NCBI GenBank assembly: GCA_023430545.1
Contig: JAEZAF010000026.1
Location: forward strand, 1-20,987
From: Chloroflexota bacterium
Lineage (GTDB): Bacteria > Chloroflexota > Anaerolineae > Aggregatilineales > Phototrophicaceae
DNA: 20,987 nt
Direction of reading: 5' to 3'
Part shown: positions 13,653 to 20,987 of the stretch, one piece after another
How positions within the stretch are numbered: position 1 is the stretch's first letter
How the letters are laid out: every line of letters begins with the position of its first letter
Made by a program: the position numbers and the translations under genes
The notes under the pieces: model-generated
Told to the model about the DNA's origin: nothing
Databases searched by the model: none
Seen by the model: only the letters and a program-made list of their open reading frames with translations

Positions 13653-14747
13653 TTAAAACAGCATCCCCCGACGCTCGGACAGCGCGGAGATGATCTGCCG
13701 GTCGGCCTTGCCGAAGCTGTAGCGCGGAAGCTCTTCTTCGGTCACCCACGCCCAGTCATGGACACCGAGCTTCTGCGGTTCTCCGCTGATCCAGCGGCAG
13801 TGGAAGGCATGCAGCGTAATGCTGAAGTGGGTAAAGCCATGCTGCACCACCCTAAACAGCTCCCCAACTTCGACTTCAATCGCCAGTTCTTCACGCAGTT
13901 CACGCTGTAAACAGTCGGGAAGCGTCTCGTCTGGCTCCTGCTTGCCGCCGGGGAATTCCCACAATCCGCCGAGCAGTCCTTCCAGCGGACGCTGTGCGAT
14001 CAGGATACGGCCTGCGTCATCGCGGATGATACCGGCTGTCACCTGATAATGCGGCGTGGGTGCTTTCTTCGACTTCACCGGTCGCAGCGCCTGTGTCCCG
14101 CACTGATAGGCCAGACAGTGTGAGCGAATCGGGCACTGTTCGCATAATGGATTGCGCGGCTTGCAGATCGTGCGCCCCAGCTCCATCAGCGCCTGATTGT
14201 AATCCCCGGCGCGGGTTTCCGGGGTCCAGTCCTCAGCCACCTGCCAGAGCTGATTCTGCGTCGCAGGCAGACGGACATCGGCATCCAGATCGAGCAGGCG
14301 CGAGAAGACACGGATCACGTTGCCATCCAGCACCGGCGCACGCACACCAAAGGCGATGCTGGCAATCGCCCCGGCGGTATAGCGTCCAATACCCGGCAGC
14401 GCCAGCAGTCCTTCGACCGTCTGCGGGAACTGTCCGCCGTGTTCAGTGGCAACAATTACGGCGGTCCTATGCAGGTTGCGTGCGCGGCTGTAATAGCCAA
14501 GCCCTTCCCACAATTTAAGGACATCGGCCAGCGGCGCGGCGGCCAGCGCTTCCACGGCTGGATAGGCATTCAGAAAGCGTTCGAAATACGGTTTGACCGT
14601 CTCGACCTGCGTCTGCTGAAGCATAATCTCCGACAGCCAGACGCGGTAGGCATCGGCGCGGGTATCGGGCTGAGATTCCCGCCACGGAAGCGCGGCAGCA
14701 GCACGATCGTACCAGTTCAGAAGTTCATTACTAAAAGGCGCACTCAT
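13653..14747 (-). CDS. mutY: A/G-specific adenine glycosylase MutY
   Basis: MutY removes adenine mispaired with 8-oxoguanine in base-excision repair. Numbered from the ATG at 14747 (364 aa), the HhH-GPD glycosylase core has LSEIMLQQTQV with catalytic E40. The helix-hairpin-helix LPGIGRYTAGAIASIAFG follows, then LDGNVIRVFSR with catalytic D141. The iron-sulfur cluster cysteines are C195, C202, C205 and C211 (C-x6-C-x2-C-x5-C). The C-terminal NUDIX-like domain (about 234-360) recognises 8-oxoG: it retains a NUDIX box (G268, E274, R282, E283, E286, E287) and a GFTHFS loop like the FSH loop of MutY. The length is normal. A TTG at 14756 with GTGAG 5 nt upstream is an alternative start adding three residues; the ATG has no clear ribosome binding site. 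Divergent from the SLOG gene. Confidence 0.95.
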   Translation of the reverse strand: MSAPFSNELLNWYDRAAAALPWRESQPDTRADAYRVWLSEIMLQQTQVETVKPYFERFLNAYPAVEALAAAPLADVLKLWEGLGYYSRARNLHRTAVIVATEHGGQFPQTVEGLLALPGIGRYTAGAIASIAFGVRAPVLDGNVIRVFSRLLDLDADVRLPATQNQLWQVAEDWTPETRAGDYNQALMELGRTICKPRNPLCEQCPIRSHCLAYQCGTQALRPVKSKKAPTPHYQVTAGIIRDDAGRILIAQRPLEGLLGGLWEFPGGKQEPDETLPDCLQRELREELAIEVEVGELFRVVQHGFTHFSITLHAFHCRWISGEPQKLGVHDWAWVTEEELPRYSFGKADRQIISALSERRGMLF

Positions 14748-14786
14748 CGTTGTCAATTTAACTCACGTTTCAAAAAATCACAGACG

Positions 14787-14795
14787 TGCTATAAC
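14787..14795 (+). promoter_or_regulatory. Extended -10 promoter element upstream of the SLOG gene
   Basis: TGCTATAAC (14787-14795) is a TGn extended -10 with TATAAC, 65 nt before the ATG at 14861. The -35 region (GTTTCA at 14767) is poor, as is common for extended -10 promoters. A small CAGCAG / CTGCTG inverted repeat lies in the leader at about 14807-14824. Confidence 0.4.
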
Positions 14796-14860
14796 AATAC
14801 GGAGACCAGCAGAGTCACCTGCTGACGAATGACATCATCACCGGAGGTTGCCAGATTGCC

Positions 14861-15628
14861 ATGTCTGTCCAGGCCAATGCACCTTACAACATCATCTTCC
14901 CCGGCGGCAAAACAGCAAAGGCATTATACGTCTCCAAAACGGTGTCACCGGCGGAGGTGATCGAACGTCTCAGCCTGACCATCCCGACAGCGGCCATCTT
15001 CCTGACCGGCGGTGCTGGCCTGATGTCTGACTCAGATCTCCGCCTGACCGAGCAGTTTATCACGGTGCTTGCCCAGTTCGCGCAGGAACAGGGCGCGACG
15101 GTGGTCGATGGTGGCACCGAGTCCGGTATCATGCAGATGATGGGACAGGCACGGGCACTCCACAGCCTGACCTTCCCCCTGATTGGTGTTGCGCCGCTGT
15201 CAAAGGTCGAGTATCCCGGCTATCTCAACAGCGCGAAAGAAGCAGACCTCAACCCGGATCATACGCATTTTGTGTTTGTAGATGGTGATAACTGGGGCGA
15301 TGAATCCGAACTGATTCTGGGTTTGACGCGCACCCTCGCGGCGCATATGCAGCCGGGGCAGAAACCGGCGCTCGGCATCCTGATCAACGGCGGCAGTGTC
15401 TCTCGCAAGGAAGTGTATCTGGCGGCGACCAAGGAACTGCACCTGCCGATGATCATCATCGAGGGCAGCGGACGCGCCGCCGATGAGATCGCCACGGTCA
15501 TGAAAACAGGCCGCACCAGCAAGCGTATTTTACAGGCGATTCTGGCAGGCGGCGATATTCAACTGGTGGCGACCTCACAGGGACCGGGGGCGCTGCGCAC
15601 CATGCTGGAGTCGAAGTTTAAGCGGTGA
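14861..15628 (+). CDS. Stand-alone SLOG-superfamily protein (prokaryotic LSDAT / TRPM-SLOG-like domain)
   Basis: The 255-residue protein is one Rossmann-like domain. It has an early glycine turn (IIFPGGKTAKALYV), a second strand-loop (AAIFLTGGAGLMSD) and the diagnostic VVDGGTESGIMQMMGQAR (about 80-97). IGVAPLSKVEYPGYLNS follows at about 107-123, and a late nucleotide-site-like segment LGILINGGSVSRKEV at about 169-183. In the published SLOG classification, proteins like this (LSDAT, related to the nucleotide-sensing region of TRPM channels) are predicted to bind or process nucleotide-derived ligands. Experimental function is largely lacking. It has no signal peptide or membrane helix, and no SLATT or other effector gene sits next to it. 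GGAGG (14843-14847) is 13 nt from the ATG, unusually far. Its divergent neighbour is mutY. Confidence 0.82.
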   Translation: MSVQANAPYNIIFPGGKTAKALYVSKTVSPAEVIERLSLTIPTAAIFLTGGAGLMSDSDLRLTEQFITVLAQFAQEQGATVVDGGTESGIMQMMGQARALHSLTFPLIGVAPLSKVEYPGYLNSAKEADLNPDHTHFVFVDGDNWGDESELILGLTRTLAAHMQPGQKPALGILINGGSVSRKEVYLAATKELHLPMIIIEGSGRAADEIATVMKTGRTSKRILQAILAGGDIQLVATSQGPGALRTMLESKFKR

Positions 15629-15649
15629 TCACCGCATTTGTCATGCGAA

Positions 15650-15675
15650 GTGTGACAGCACAGTGTGACAGCACA
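15650..15675 (+). repeat. 13-bp tandem duplication
   Basis: GTGTGACAGCACA occurs twice without a gap (15650-15662 and 15663-15675), just after the SLOG gene stop codon. Confidence 0.8.
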
Positions 15676-15687
15676 GTGCGTGTGTCA

Positions 15688-15717
15688 CCCTCTCCACCGG
15701 CAAACCTCTGGAGAGGG
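15688..15717. terminator. Hairpin between convergent genes
   Basis: CCCTCTCCA (15688-15696) pairs perfectly with TGGAGAGGG (15709-15717) across a 12-nt loop. It separates the plus-strand SLOG gene from the minus-strand gene ending at 15736. No T-run follows on either strand. Confidence 0.5.
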
Positions 15718-15735
15718 CAACCGCGTATTGTGACT

Positions 15736-17421
15736 CTATCGACGGCGTGTAACAGTACCGTCTGAGATGTCAACTGCCCACACGCCAAGATCTGAGGGTT
15801 CTACGTTAAAGCCATACCCCATATACAATAAATACACCGTGTCTGATTCCCATCCCAGAAAACTGACGCCCTCGTCGGCAAGCGGATCACCACTCAACGT
15901 CAGCGGGGTGATCTCTCCGCTTTCTACGGACATCATCACAGTCCCATCGTATTTATAAGAATGCCCTAACAGCGTCTCACTGTCCGGTATCCACATCACA
16001 TCATGCAGACTCAAGGGTTGTTCAAGGACAATATCTCCTGTATCCGCATGAATTACTGTTGAGGTCGCTGCGATAACGTTTTCGATTTCGAGAAATTTAA
16101 CGGGCTGATTCCCTGACATGCCATCAATCAGACCATATTCAACCCCACTCACTAAAAGCTGATCATTAGCCGGAGAAAGCGCCAGAGAACTAATATCGAA
16201 CCCCAGTGGCATTTTTAGCACAGGGCGCAGCCCACCTTCCTGGGTATTCACACGGTAGAGGGTAAACTCAATTGCTCTCCCCATCTGATCGAGCCAGTCA
16301 GACTGCTCTGAATAGATGACGGTCTCACTATCGGAGAGCCACTCTACCCACGCTCGTATGGCTTTTCCCTGAGTGAGCGTTGCAAATCTGCTCCCATCGA
16401 TATTCAATGTGGCAATCGAACCCCCGGTGGCGATGGCGACACGCTGCCCGTCAGGCGATAATGAAGCCCACAGTACGTCTTCCCCGGTAAGCACAAGCCG
16501 TTCACTGCCATCCCGATTAAGCCGATACAGCCCACTATCGGCATACACGTAATACTGTTTATCGGGTGAAGTGAGAAAGACATTGTTGAAATTGAACCGC
16601 GTCTGAGAGAAGGTCATCCACTCTGGCACATCGATACGATCAAACAGGCAGACCTCACTGCCGTCAGGGGCGCTTGTCGCGATATAACCGCCCAACCGGA
16701 ATACAAAACGTTCTCCTTCAGCCGGACACACAGGCAGAAGTGTGCGTTCATAGCTCGTGTCGGCTATCAACCCTTCTATCACCCACCCCTGTGAACCTCT
16801 CGCGGTTTCAACCTCCCACCAACGAAGACCATCCGCTTCCTCTGGTCCACCGATAATCGTCAGCAAGTCACCCTCCAGGGCCTGAGCTATTGTCGCACCG
16901 CTTCGCATTGGCGCACTGCGAACCACAAGCGTAATGGTGTCTGAGTTGGGATCATCATTGATGACACGGGCAACGCTGCCAATCGTCAACTTATTGACGA
17001 TTTCCACAGGAGGTGTAAATGAAGATACAGGAAGCGGCGTTGGTTCTGGCGTTGATGTGGGTTCGAGAGTGGGTGTGGGTTGAGAAGTGAGATCATAAGG
17101 TTCAATCCAATACTCCTCAAGTGTTCCTTCTACTGTCCATCCCGTTCCGCCCTGATACTCAACACGCCACCAGTTAAGCTCATCTGCACATACAGGACCT
17201 TCCAGAATACTGATGATTTCGCCACCGGAAATGCTGCCCATTCGATTTCCATCACGGCTTGCGGCATCGCGTACATTATTTGAACTGCCAGGTGTGATGA
17301 TCCCTTGTCCACCGACCTCCAGACGGGGGAGTGGCGCACCCGGGCAGTTGGGATCGGGTTGGGCATAGGACGTAAAAGGACTCATTAATGCAAAAAACAG
17401 CAGTAAAAATAACCAGCGCAT
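15736..17421 (-). CDS. Secreted tandem SH3b / propeller-like protein (561 aa)
   Basis: A clear signal peptide (MRWLFLLLFFALMSPFTSYA, cleavage near 20) is followed by SH3b domain 1 (about 37-103, with NVRDAASRDGNRMGSI, NWWRVEY, TGWTVEG). A Pro/Thr/Glu linker (about 112-138) leads to SH3b domain 2 (about 148-218, with RWWEVETARGSQGWVIEG). The remaining about 340 residues carry propeller-blade motifs such as SPDKQYYVYADSGLYRLN, SLSPDGQRVAIAT and LALSPANDQLLVSG. It has the same parts as the protein at 1704-3977 but with SH3b first and propeller last, and no Fn3-like end. A cell-wall-facing binding or sensing role is inferred. AGGAG lies 9 nt before the ATG. Hand counts on several 60-base lines give about 42-58% GC, against 53-65% in lines sampled from neighbouring genes, hinting at a different origin. 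Confidence 0.85.
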   Translation of the reverse strand: MRWLFLLLFFALMSPFTSYAQPDPNCPGAPLPRLEVGGQGIITPGSSNNVRDAASRDGNRMGSISGGEIISILEGPVCADELNWWRVEYQGGTGWTVEGTLEEYWIEPYDLTSQPTPTLEPTSTPEPTPLPVSSFTPPVEIVNKLTIGSVARVINDDPNSDTITLVVRSAPMRSGATIAQALEGDLLTIIGGPEEADGLRWWEVETARGSQGWVIEGLIADTSYERTLLPVCPAEGERFVFRLGGYIATSAPDGSEVCLFDRIDVPEWMTFSQTRFNFNNVFLTSPDKQYYVYADSGLYRLNRDGSERLVLTGEDVLWASLSPDGQRVAIATGGSIATLNIDGSRFATLTQGKAIRAWVEWLSDSETVIYSEQSDWLDQMGRAIEFTLYRVNTQEGGLRPVLKMPLGFDISSLALSPANDQLLVSGVEYGLIDGMSGNQPVKFLEIENVIAATSTVIHADTGDIVLEQPLSLHDVMWIPDSETLLGHSYKYDGTVMMSVESGEITPLTLSGDPLADEGVSFLGWESDTVYLLYMGYGFNVEPSDLGVWAVDISDGTVTRRR

Positions 17422-17466
17422 GCTCGTTTACTCCTGTAGGAAGCTGGGACATATAGTATTTAGTGT

Positions 17467-17472
17467 AGTATA
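17467..17472 (-). promoter_or_regulatory. -10-like TATACT in an AT-rich region upstream of the 15736-17421 gene
   Basis: On the minus strand 17472 to 17467 reads TATACT, 45 nt before the ATG, within a markedly AT-rich stretch (about 17445-17515). The upstream TTTATT at 18-bp spacing is only a weak -35. The rest of the 204-bp gap to the sugar transferase gene shows only a small CCAGC-G-GCTGG dyad at 17596-17606. Confidence 0.35.
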
Positions 17473-17625
17473 AGGGATTTATATCAGTTTAATAAAGTAA
17501 CAAGCTATCATACGAGCATGTCGCATGAGCGCCTGAGAGGGGATTGAGTCCGCTATGATGTGAATACTTCTTTGGTGAACGCCTATTGTCTCTCTCCAGC
17601 GGCTGGCCGGTGGGTAGGGTAAGGA

Positions 17626-19098
17626 CTAAACCCCGCTCATCTTCAGGACGCGGCCAACGGTGCGGATCAGGATATTCAGATCCAGCAGCAGCGACTGATG
17701 TCGGATGTAATACAGGTCATACTGCAATTTGATCAGCGCGTCTTCGTCCGTGGAACCGTATTCGTAGCGCACCTGTGCCCAACCGGTCAGACCCGGGCGG
17801 ATGACATTGCGCGTGCGATAAAACGGGATCTTCTCGGTCAGGCGGGCGACGTGTTCCGGGCGTTCAGGGCGCGGCCCGATCAGGCTCATATCCCCGCGCA
17901 GGATATTGTAAAGCTGTGGCAGTTCATCCAGACGCACCTTGCGCATAAACCGGCCCAGACGGGTCACACGCGGGTCCCCGCGCACACTGAAGACTGCGCC
18001 GGTCTTCGCTTCGGCATCCTGACGCATGGTGCGGAATTTGTAGACGCGGAAAATGCGCCCGTTGAGGCCGACACGTTCCTGCGAGTAAAAGACTCCGCCG
18101 GGGGAATCCAGCCGGATAGCGAGTGCAATCAACGGCAGCAGAAGCAGAAACGGGATCATGCCCACCAGTGACAGCATGACTTCGATCAGGCGCTTGCTGA
18201 TGGCATACGGGCTGAGCAGCGGACTGCCTTCCAGCGGAAGCACCAGCGCCCAGTTGTCATTGACATGTTCGACCGGCACCTGTCCGGTGATGTGTTCGTA
18301 CAGCAGCGGCATCGGCATGATCGTTACGCCGCGTTCATACGCATCCATCACACCCTGAAAGGCATTCGGACTGAGGTCCCGTGTCGAAGTCAGCACCAGT
18401 TCGCTGATGCCACCCTGTTCGATAATGCGCGTCAGGTCGCGATCGGTCCCCAGCACGGGAACACCACTGATGGTGTCATCCGGCATGTCACTTTCGCCGA
18501 TGACCCCCTGAATCTCATAGATGTGCTGATGCTGTTCCTGAATGGCATGGATGATCGCCGCTGTCGTCGGCCCTGTACCGAGAATCAGCACGCGCCGCGC
18601 CTGAATCGCCCATCCCAGCAGATTGGGGCTGATCCCGCGCCACAGGGCAATCAGGATGAATGAGGCCACACCGTAATAGAGGATAAACAGTCGCGGTAGG
18701 GCATCACGCGGGGAGATAAAAAACACCAGCAGATAAATGACCACCGACTGCGCGGTGATAGAAAGCAGGCGCTGTATGGACCGCCTGCGGTCTGCGGACA
18801 GGCTGAGGTCGTAAAAATCATTGGCGCTTGCCAGCACCAGCCACAGCAGCGCCATCACCAGAAACAGATAGCTGTTCGGCAGCACAAATTCGACCGTGAA
18901 GGCGTAACGGGCCACCCGTGACCACACCCACAGCGCGATCAGGACAGCGGTGACGACGGCCAGCGTATCCCCCAGCATCAGGATCAGCCGCCGTTCAGGG
19001 ATGCGTAACTGACGGCGCTGTGTCGAGGGTACAAACAGCATGCCGTTGTTCACGGTGGTTTGTGAGGAAGGATTAGGTTGAGACTGATTCAGTTCCAT
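17626..19098 (-). CDS. Exopolysaccharide-type polyprenyl glycosylphosphotransferase (initiating sugar transferase)
   Basis: The enzyme class loads the first sugar-1-phosphate onto undecaprenyl phosphate to start exopolysaccharide, capsule or glycan assembly at the inner membrane. Numbered from the ATG at 19098 (490 aa), there are four membrane segments at about 37-58, 74-92, 115-128 and 137-153. A Rossmann-like nucleotide-binding part follows (RRVLILGTGPTTAAI, about 168-182). A fifth hydrophobic segment lies at about 307-327, then the bacterial sugar-transferase domain: YSQERVGLNGRIFRVYKFRT, RLDELPQLYNILRGDMSLIG (D391/E392) and PRPERP. It ends GLTGWAQVRYEYG and VLKMSGV. The sugar cannot be predicted. 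A GTG at 19134 would add 12 residues but overlaps a -10-like box, so 19098 with AAGAAG upstream is preferred. Confidence 0.9.
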   Translation of the reverse strand: MELNQSQPNPSSQTTVNNGMLFVPSTQRRQLRIPERRLILMLGDTLAVVTAVLIALWVWSRVARYAFTVEFVLPNSYLFLVMALLWLVLASANDFYDLSLSADRRRSIQRLLSITAQSVVIYLLVFFISPRDALPRLFILYYGVASFILIALWRGISPNLLGWAIQARRVLILGTGPTTAAIIHAIQEQHQHIYEIQGVIGESDMPDDTISGVPVLGTDRDLTRIIEQGGISELVLTSTRDLSPNAFQGVMDAYERGVTIMPMPLLYEHITGQVPVEHVNDNWALVLPLEGSPLLSPYAISKRLIEVMLSLVGMIPFLLLLPLIALAIRLDSPGGVFYSQERVGLNGRIFRVYKFRTMRQDAEAKTGAVFSVRGDPRVTRLGRFMRKVRLDELPQLYNILRGDMSLIGPRPERPEHVARLTEKIPFYRTRNVIRPGLTGWAQVRYEYGSTDEDALIKLQYDLYYIRHQSLLLDLNILIRTVGRVLKMSGV

Positions 19099-19125
19099 AG
19101 CGCTTCTTTTCGGCTTCTGGCCTTT

Positions 19126-19131
19126 ATTGTA
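19126..19131 (-). promoter_or_regulatory. -10-like TACAAT upstream of the sugar transferase gene
   Basis: Read on the minus strand, 19131 to 19126 is TACAAT, 28 nt before the ATG at 19098. TTGAAA (19151-19146) lies 14 bp upstream, shorter than ideal. A start site just after it would leave out the alternative GTG at 19134. Confidence 0.3.
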
Positions 19132-19237
19132 CACGCTGACAACGCTTTCAAGCCTAGAGGGTATTCTGAGATCTGGTTACGGGCGCATCAGGTCAGACTG
19201 GCTGGTTCCCATGCCTGTCACGCATTTTCAGATCCCC

Positions 19238-19272
19238 CTGAAACACTGATGAGCGTTTCAGCACAGATGAGC
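19238..19272. repeat. Short inverted and direct repeats in the divergent intergenic region
   Basis: CTGAAAC (19238-19244) is the inverse of GTTTCAG (19255-19261). CACTGATGAGC (19244-19254) recurs as CACAGATGAGC (19262-19272), 18 bp apart and so nearly two helical turns. This could be a regulator-binding region for the sugar transferase gene or the large plus-strand gene. The rest of 19099-19425 holds only the promoter-like elements listed. Confidence 0.4.
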
Positions 19273-19323
19273 ATATTCGTCACAAGTCACTTATACTTTT
19301 AGGAAGATACGCTGTTTCGATTT

Positions 19324-19362
19324 TGTAATATTACAGCGCATCAGGGTATGTTTTTGTATACT
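19324..19362 (+). promoter_or_regulatory. Perfect 12-bp palindrome and -10-like box upstream of the large secreted protein
   Basis: TGTAATATTACA (19324-19335) is a perfect palindrome. TTGTATACT at 19354-19362 contains TATACT (19357-19362), preceded directly by TG, 64 nt before the ATG at 19426. The palindrome sits where a -35 or activator site would be. No good -35 hexamer at 16-18 bp was found. Confidence 0.4.
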
Positions 19363-19425
19363 CGTTCGCAAAGTGGTTCTCTGAATGTATCCCGAATTTT
19401 CAATAGTCGTACAAAGATTGCGCAA

Positions 19426-20987
19426 ATGCTCACAATAAAGTATCCGGGCTACCGGCTGACTGTCACATTCCTGAGCGCGGCGCTGTTGTTGACTTTACTC
19501 TGCATCCTTCCATCCGAATCAGTCGCTGCACAGGCTCCGCCCGCCCGTGCCGGAGATCCCCCCACCGCCGCCCTGATCTCGGTTTCACCGCCCAATGCAC
19601 AGGGGATCGTCACGGTGACGGGGGCGCAGGGTTCAGTGCCGCCGTCGTCGCAGGTCGCGGTGCGAAATCTGTACACCGAACAGGTCGCCTATGCCAATGC
19701 AGGTGTCAGTGGATCGTTTTCCGTCAGCCTGTTTGCCAGCGGCAGCACACCGTTCTGGATCAGTGCGGCCCGTGAGATCCCAAACGCACAGCGCGAGATC
19801 CCTGGATGGATGCCCGGTGGACCCGGCACCATTGTCTACAGTACGGTGGAGATCGACAGCAACGAGACCGTGACTGACCTTACGATGGACGGCAGCCTTG
19901 ACGATTGGGCGGCCTACCCTGATGCAGAACTGGAACCAGATGAGATTTTCGCACTGCGCAACCGCGACTCGATTTATCTCGCCTTGCAGAATAACGCTTT
20001 TTCGCCTGAGGTGTCCTCAATCACTGTCACGGTCGGATTTGAAGATAACTCCGCCTTTACAGTCACCCTTCCGCTGACCTCCAGCCGCAGGGCATCTGTG
20101 CGCCAGATCCGCCAGATCAATCTGGATCGCGGTCTGTTTCCGGTCAATGTCACTGTGCTGCCGGGTGTTGTAGAAGCACGGCTTCCGCTTGATATCGCAC
20201 GCGGCGCGGCAGGCAGTGCGGCGGGCAGCACTACCCCCGTCACATCGCTTGGAACCGCGCGTCTGCTGGGCGTCGCCGTTCAGAATGCGGTGGGAGTTGT
20301 CACCCTCAACCGTGTCTATGATCTGCCTGTTCCACAGGTGGACGAATCCGATGGCGCGGTGCCTGCTGTCGCACGTCTTCAGACCGAGATCGCGCCGTTT
20401 TACATCGCCGGGACGGTGGCACAGGGCGCGGGTTACTGGTACGCCAACGGACGCATCAACACGCTGGATTTACAGCCCAACGAGCCGCTGATCCTCGAAA
20501 TGGATGTAACGCTGGTCGCGCCGGATCTGTCGCAGGATGCATTCGATCTGACGATGGTCGGGGATCTGCGCCTGCAGCCGACCGATGCATCGGCGCGGCT
20601 TGCCAACAACGGCTGGTCCAGTGTGCAGACTCCGAGCGGTCTCGCCATTGATAACCTGAATGGGGATATTCCCCTCAGCCAGACGAATACGCAGTGGCTG
20701 AATATCACGCGCCTGTCAGATCGCGTGCTGTTCACCCTGCGCTTCGAGTTCGAGATCCCCGCAGCGCTGCCAGACGGGTTATATGTCCCGAATTTTCGCG
20801 GCGCAGTGATCGAAGCCACAGGACGCCGGAGCAGTTGGTGGCAGAACGGCCTGTTGGGAAACGGTCGCGGCGTCGCTGACCAGCCCTTTACCCGTCTGCC
20901 GCTGGTGTTCTCAATCGGTGATATCGAAGCCCCGCAGCGGATGCCGCTGGCATTGTTCTACAACAATGCATCCGATGGCAGCCGGGG
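19426..20987 (+). CDS. Large exported protein, N-terminal 520 residues (truncated by window end)
   Basis: The frame opens at ATG 19426 and stays open to the last base, so the C-terminus is missing. The product begins MLTIKYPGYRLTVTFLSAAL, a signal peptide (cleavage near VAAQ, about 36). A Pro/Ala-rich segment follows, then beta-rich sequence. Residues about 42-110 look like an Ig/carboxypeptidase-regulatory-like sandwich (AQGIVTVTGAQGSVPPSSQV). The segment from about 145 (MDGSLDDWAAYPD, then NRDSIYLALQN) resembles the 'DWxxYP' beta-sandwich modules seen in extracellular carbohydrate-related proteins. No catalytic motif is seen in this part. The start has only a weak ribosome binding site (AAAGA). 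It is divergent from the sugar transferase gene, so a surface or glycan-related role is inferred. Continuation downstream would decide the family. Confidence 0.8.
   Translation, partial: MLTIKYPGYRLTVTFLSAALLLTLLCILPSESVAAQAPPARAGDPPTAALISVSPPNAQGIVTVTGAQGSVPPSSQVAVRNLYTEQVAYANAGVSGSFSVSLFASGSTPFWISAAREIPNAQREIPGWMPGGPGTIVYSTVEIDSNETVTDLTMDGSLDDWAAYPDAELEPDEIFALRNRDSIYLALQNNAFSPEVSSITVTVGFEDNSAFTVTLPLTSSRRASVRQIRQINLDRGLFPVNVTVLPGVVEARLPLDIARGAAGSAAGSTTPVTSLGTARLLGVAVQNAVGVVTLNRVYDLPVPQVDESDGAVPAVARLQTEIAPFYIAGTVAQGAGYWYANGRINTLDLQPNEPLILEMDVTLVAPDLSQDAFDLTMVGDLRLQPTDASARLANNGWSSVQTPSGLAIDNLNGDIPLSQTNTQWLNITRLSDRVLFTLRFEFEIPAALPDGLYVPNFRGAVIEATGRRSSWWQNGLLGNGRGVADQPFTRLPLVFSIGDIEAPQRMPLALFYNNASDGSR

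Noticed and set aside
13344..13910. Plus-strand open frame of 188 codons across the repeat patch into mutY
   Set aside because: It overlaps the well-supported mutY gene on the other strand, begins in low-complexity repeats and has no recognisable protein features.
14861..15628. A SLOG-based defence or SLATT effector system
   Set aside because: No gene for a SLATT-type two-helix membrane protein, nucleotide cyclase or other effector adjoins it. The neighbours are mutY and an SH3b surface protein.

Overview
The window looks like chromosomal DNA of a moderately GC-rich, environmental bacterium, most likely Chloroflexota (Anaerolineae or a relative). This is inference. It rests on secreted proteins with Thr/Pro 'PTPTP' linkers, SH3b plus propeller-type surface proteins, a stand-alone SLOG (LSDAT-type) protein, a polyprenyl glycosylphosphotransferase and repeat-rich intergenic DNA. 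No rRNA, tRNA, CRISPR array, transposase, phage gene or classical defence system was seen.

Layout. 1-153 is the tail of a glutaminyl-peptide cyclotransferase (+). From 180 to 9665 every gene lies on the minus strand: a membrane protein (180-710), a small unknown protein (868-1197), a VOC/glyoxalase-fold protein (1291-1641), then a tightly spaced four-gene run read from 9665 down to 1704. That run encodes a reprolysin-like protein with a destroyed active site (7824-9665), an intact reprolysin-like metzincin (5966-7819), a gluzincin-type HExxH metallopeptidase with no visible signal peptide (4026-5936) and a secreted propeller/SH3b protein (1704-3977). The run looks like one operon devoted to extracytoplasmic proteolysis or cell-surface attachment. 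The adjacent active and inactive paralogues are the most interesting feature of the window.

9770-12675 is a plus-strand block: an AraC-family regulator with a palindrome over its probable promoter, a RibD/DHFR-like reductase, and a membrane-anchored exported protein of unknown function closed by a strong intrinsic terminator. 12676-13652 has no convincing gene. It holds a MITE-like composite of nested inverted repeats with a 15-bp tandem array inside it, then a second patch of diverged 70-bp repeats with a 25-bp palindrome.

13653-14747 is mutY (minus), divergent from a stand-alone SLOG-domain gene (14861-15628, plus). Convergent to the latter is a second SH3b/propeller secreted protein (15736-17421, minus), whose base composition looks lower in GC and whose domain order is the reverse of the protein at 1704-3977. 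17626-19098 (minus) is an exopolysaccharide-type sugar transferase. Divergent from it is a large exported protein (19426 onward, plus) that runs off the window. The last two share an intergenic region with palindromes and -10-like hexamers and may be parts of a cell-surface polysaccharide locus.
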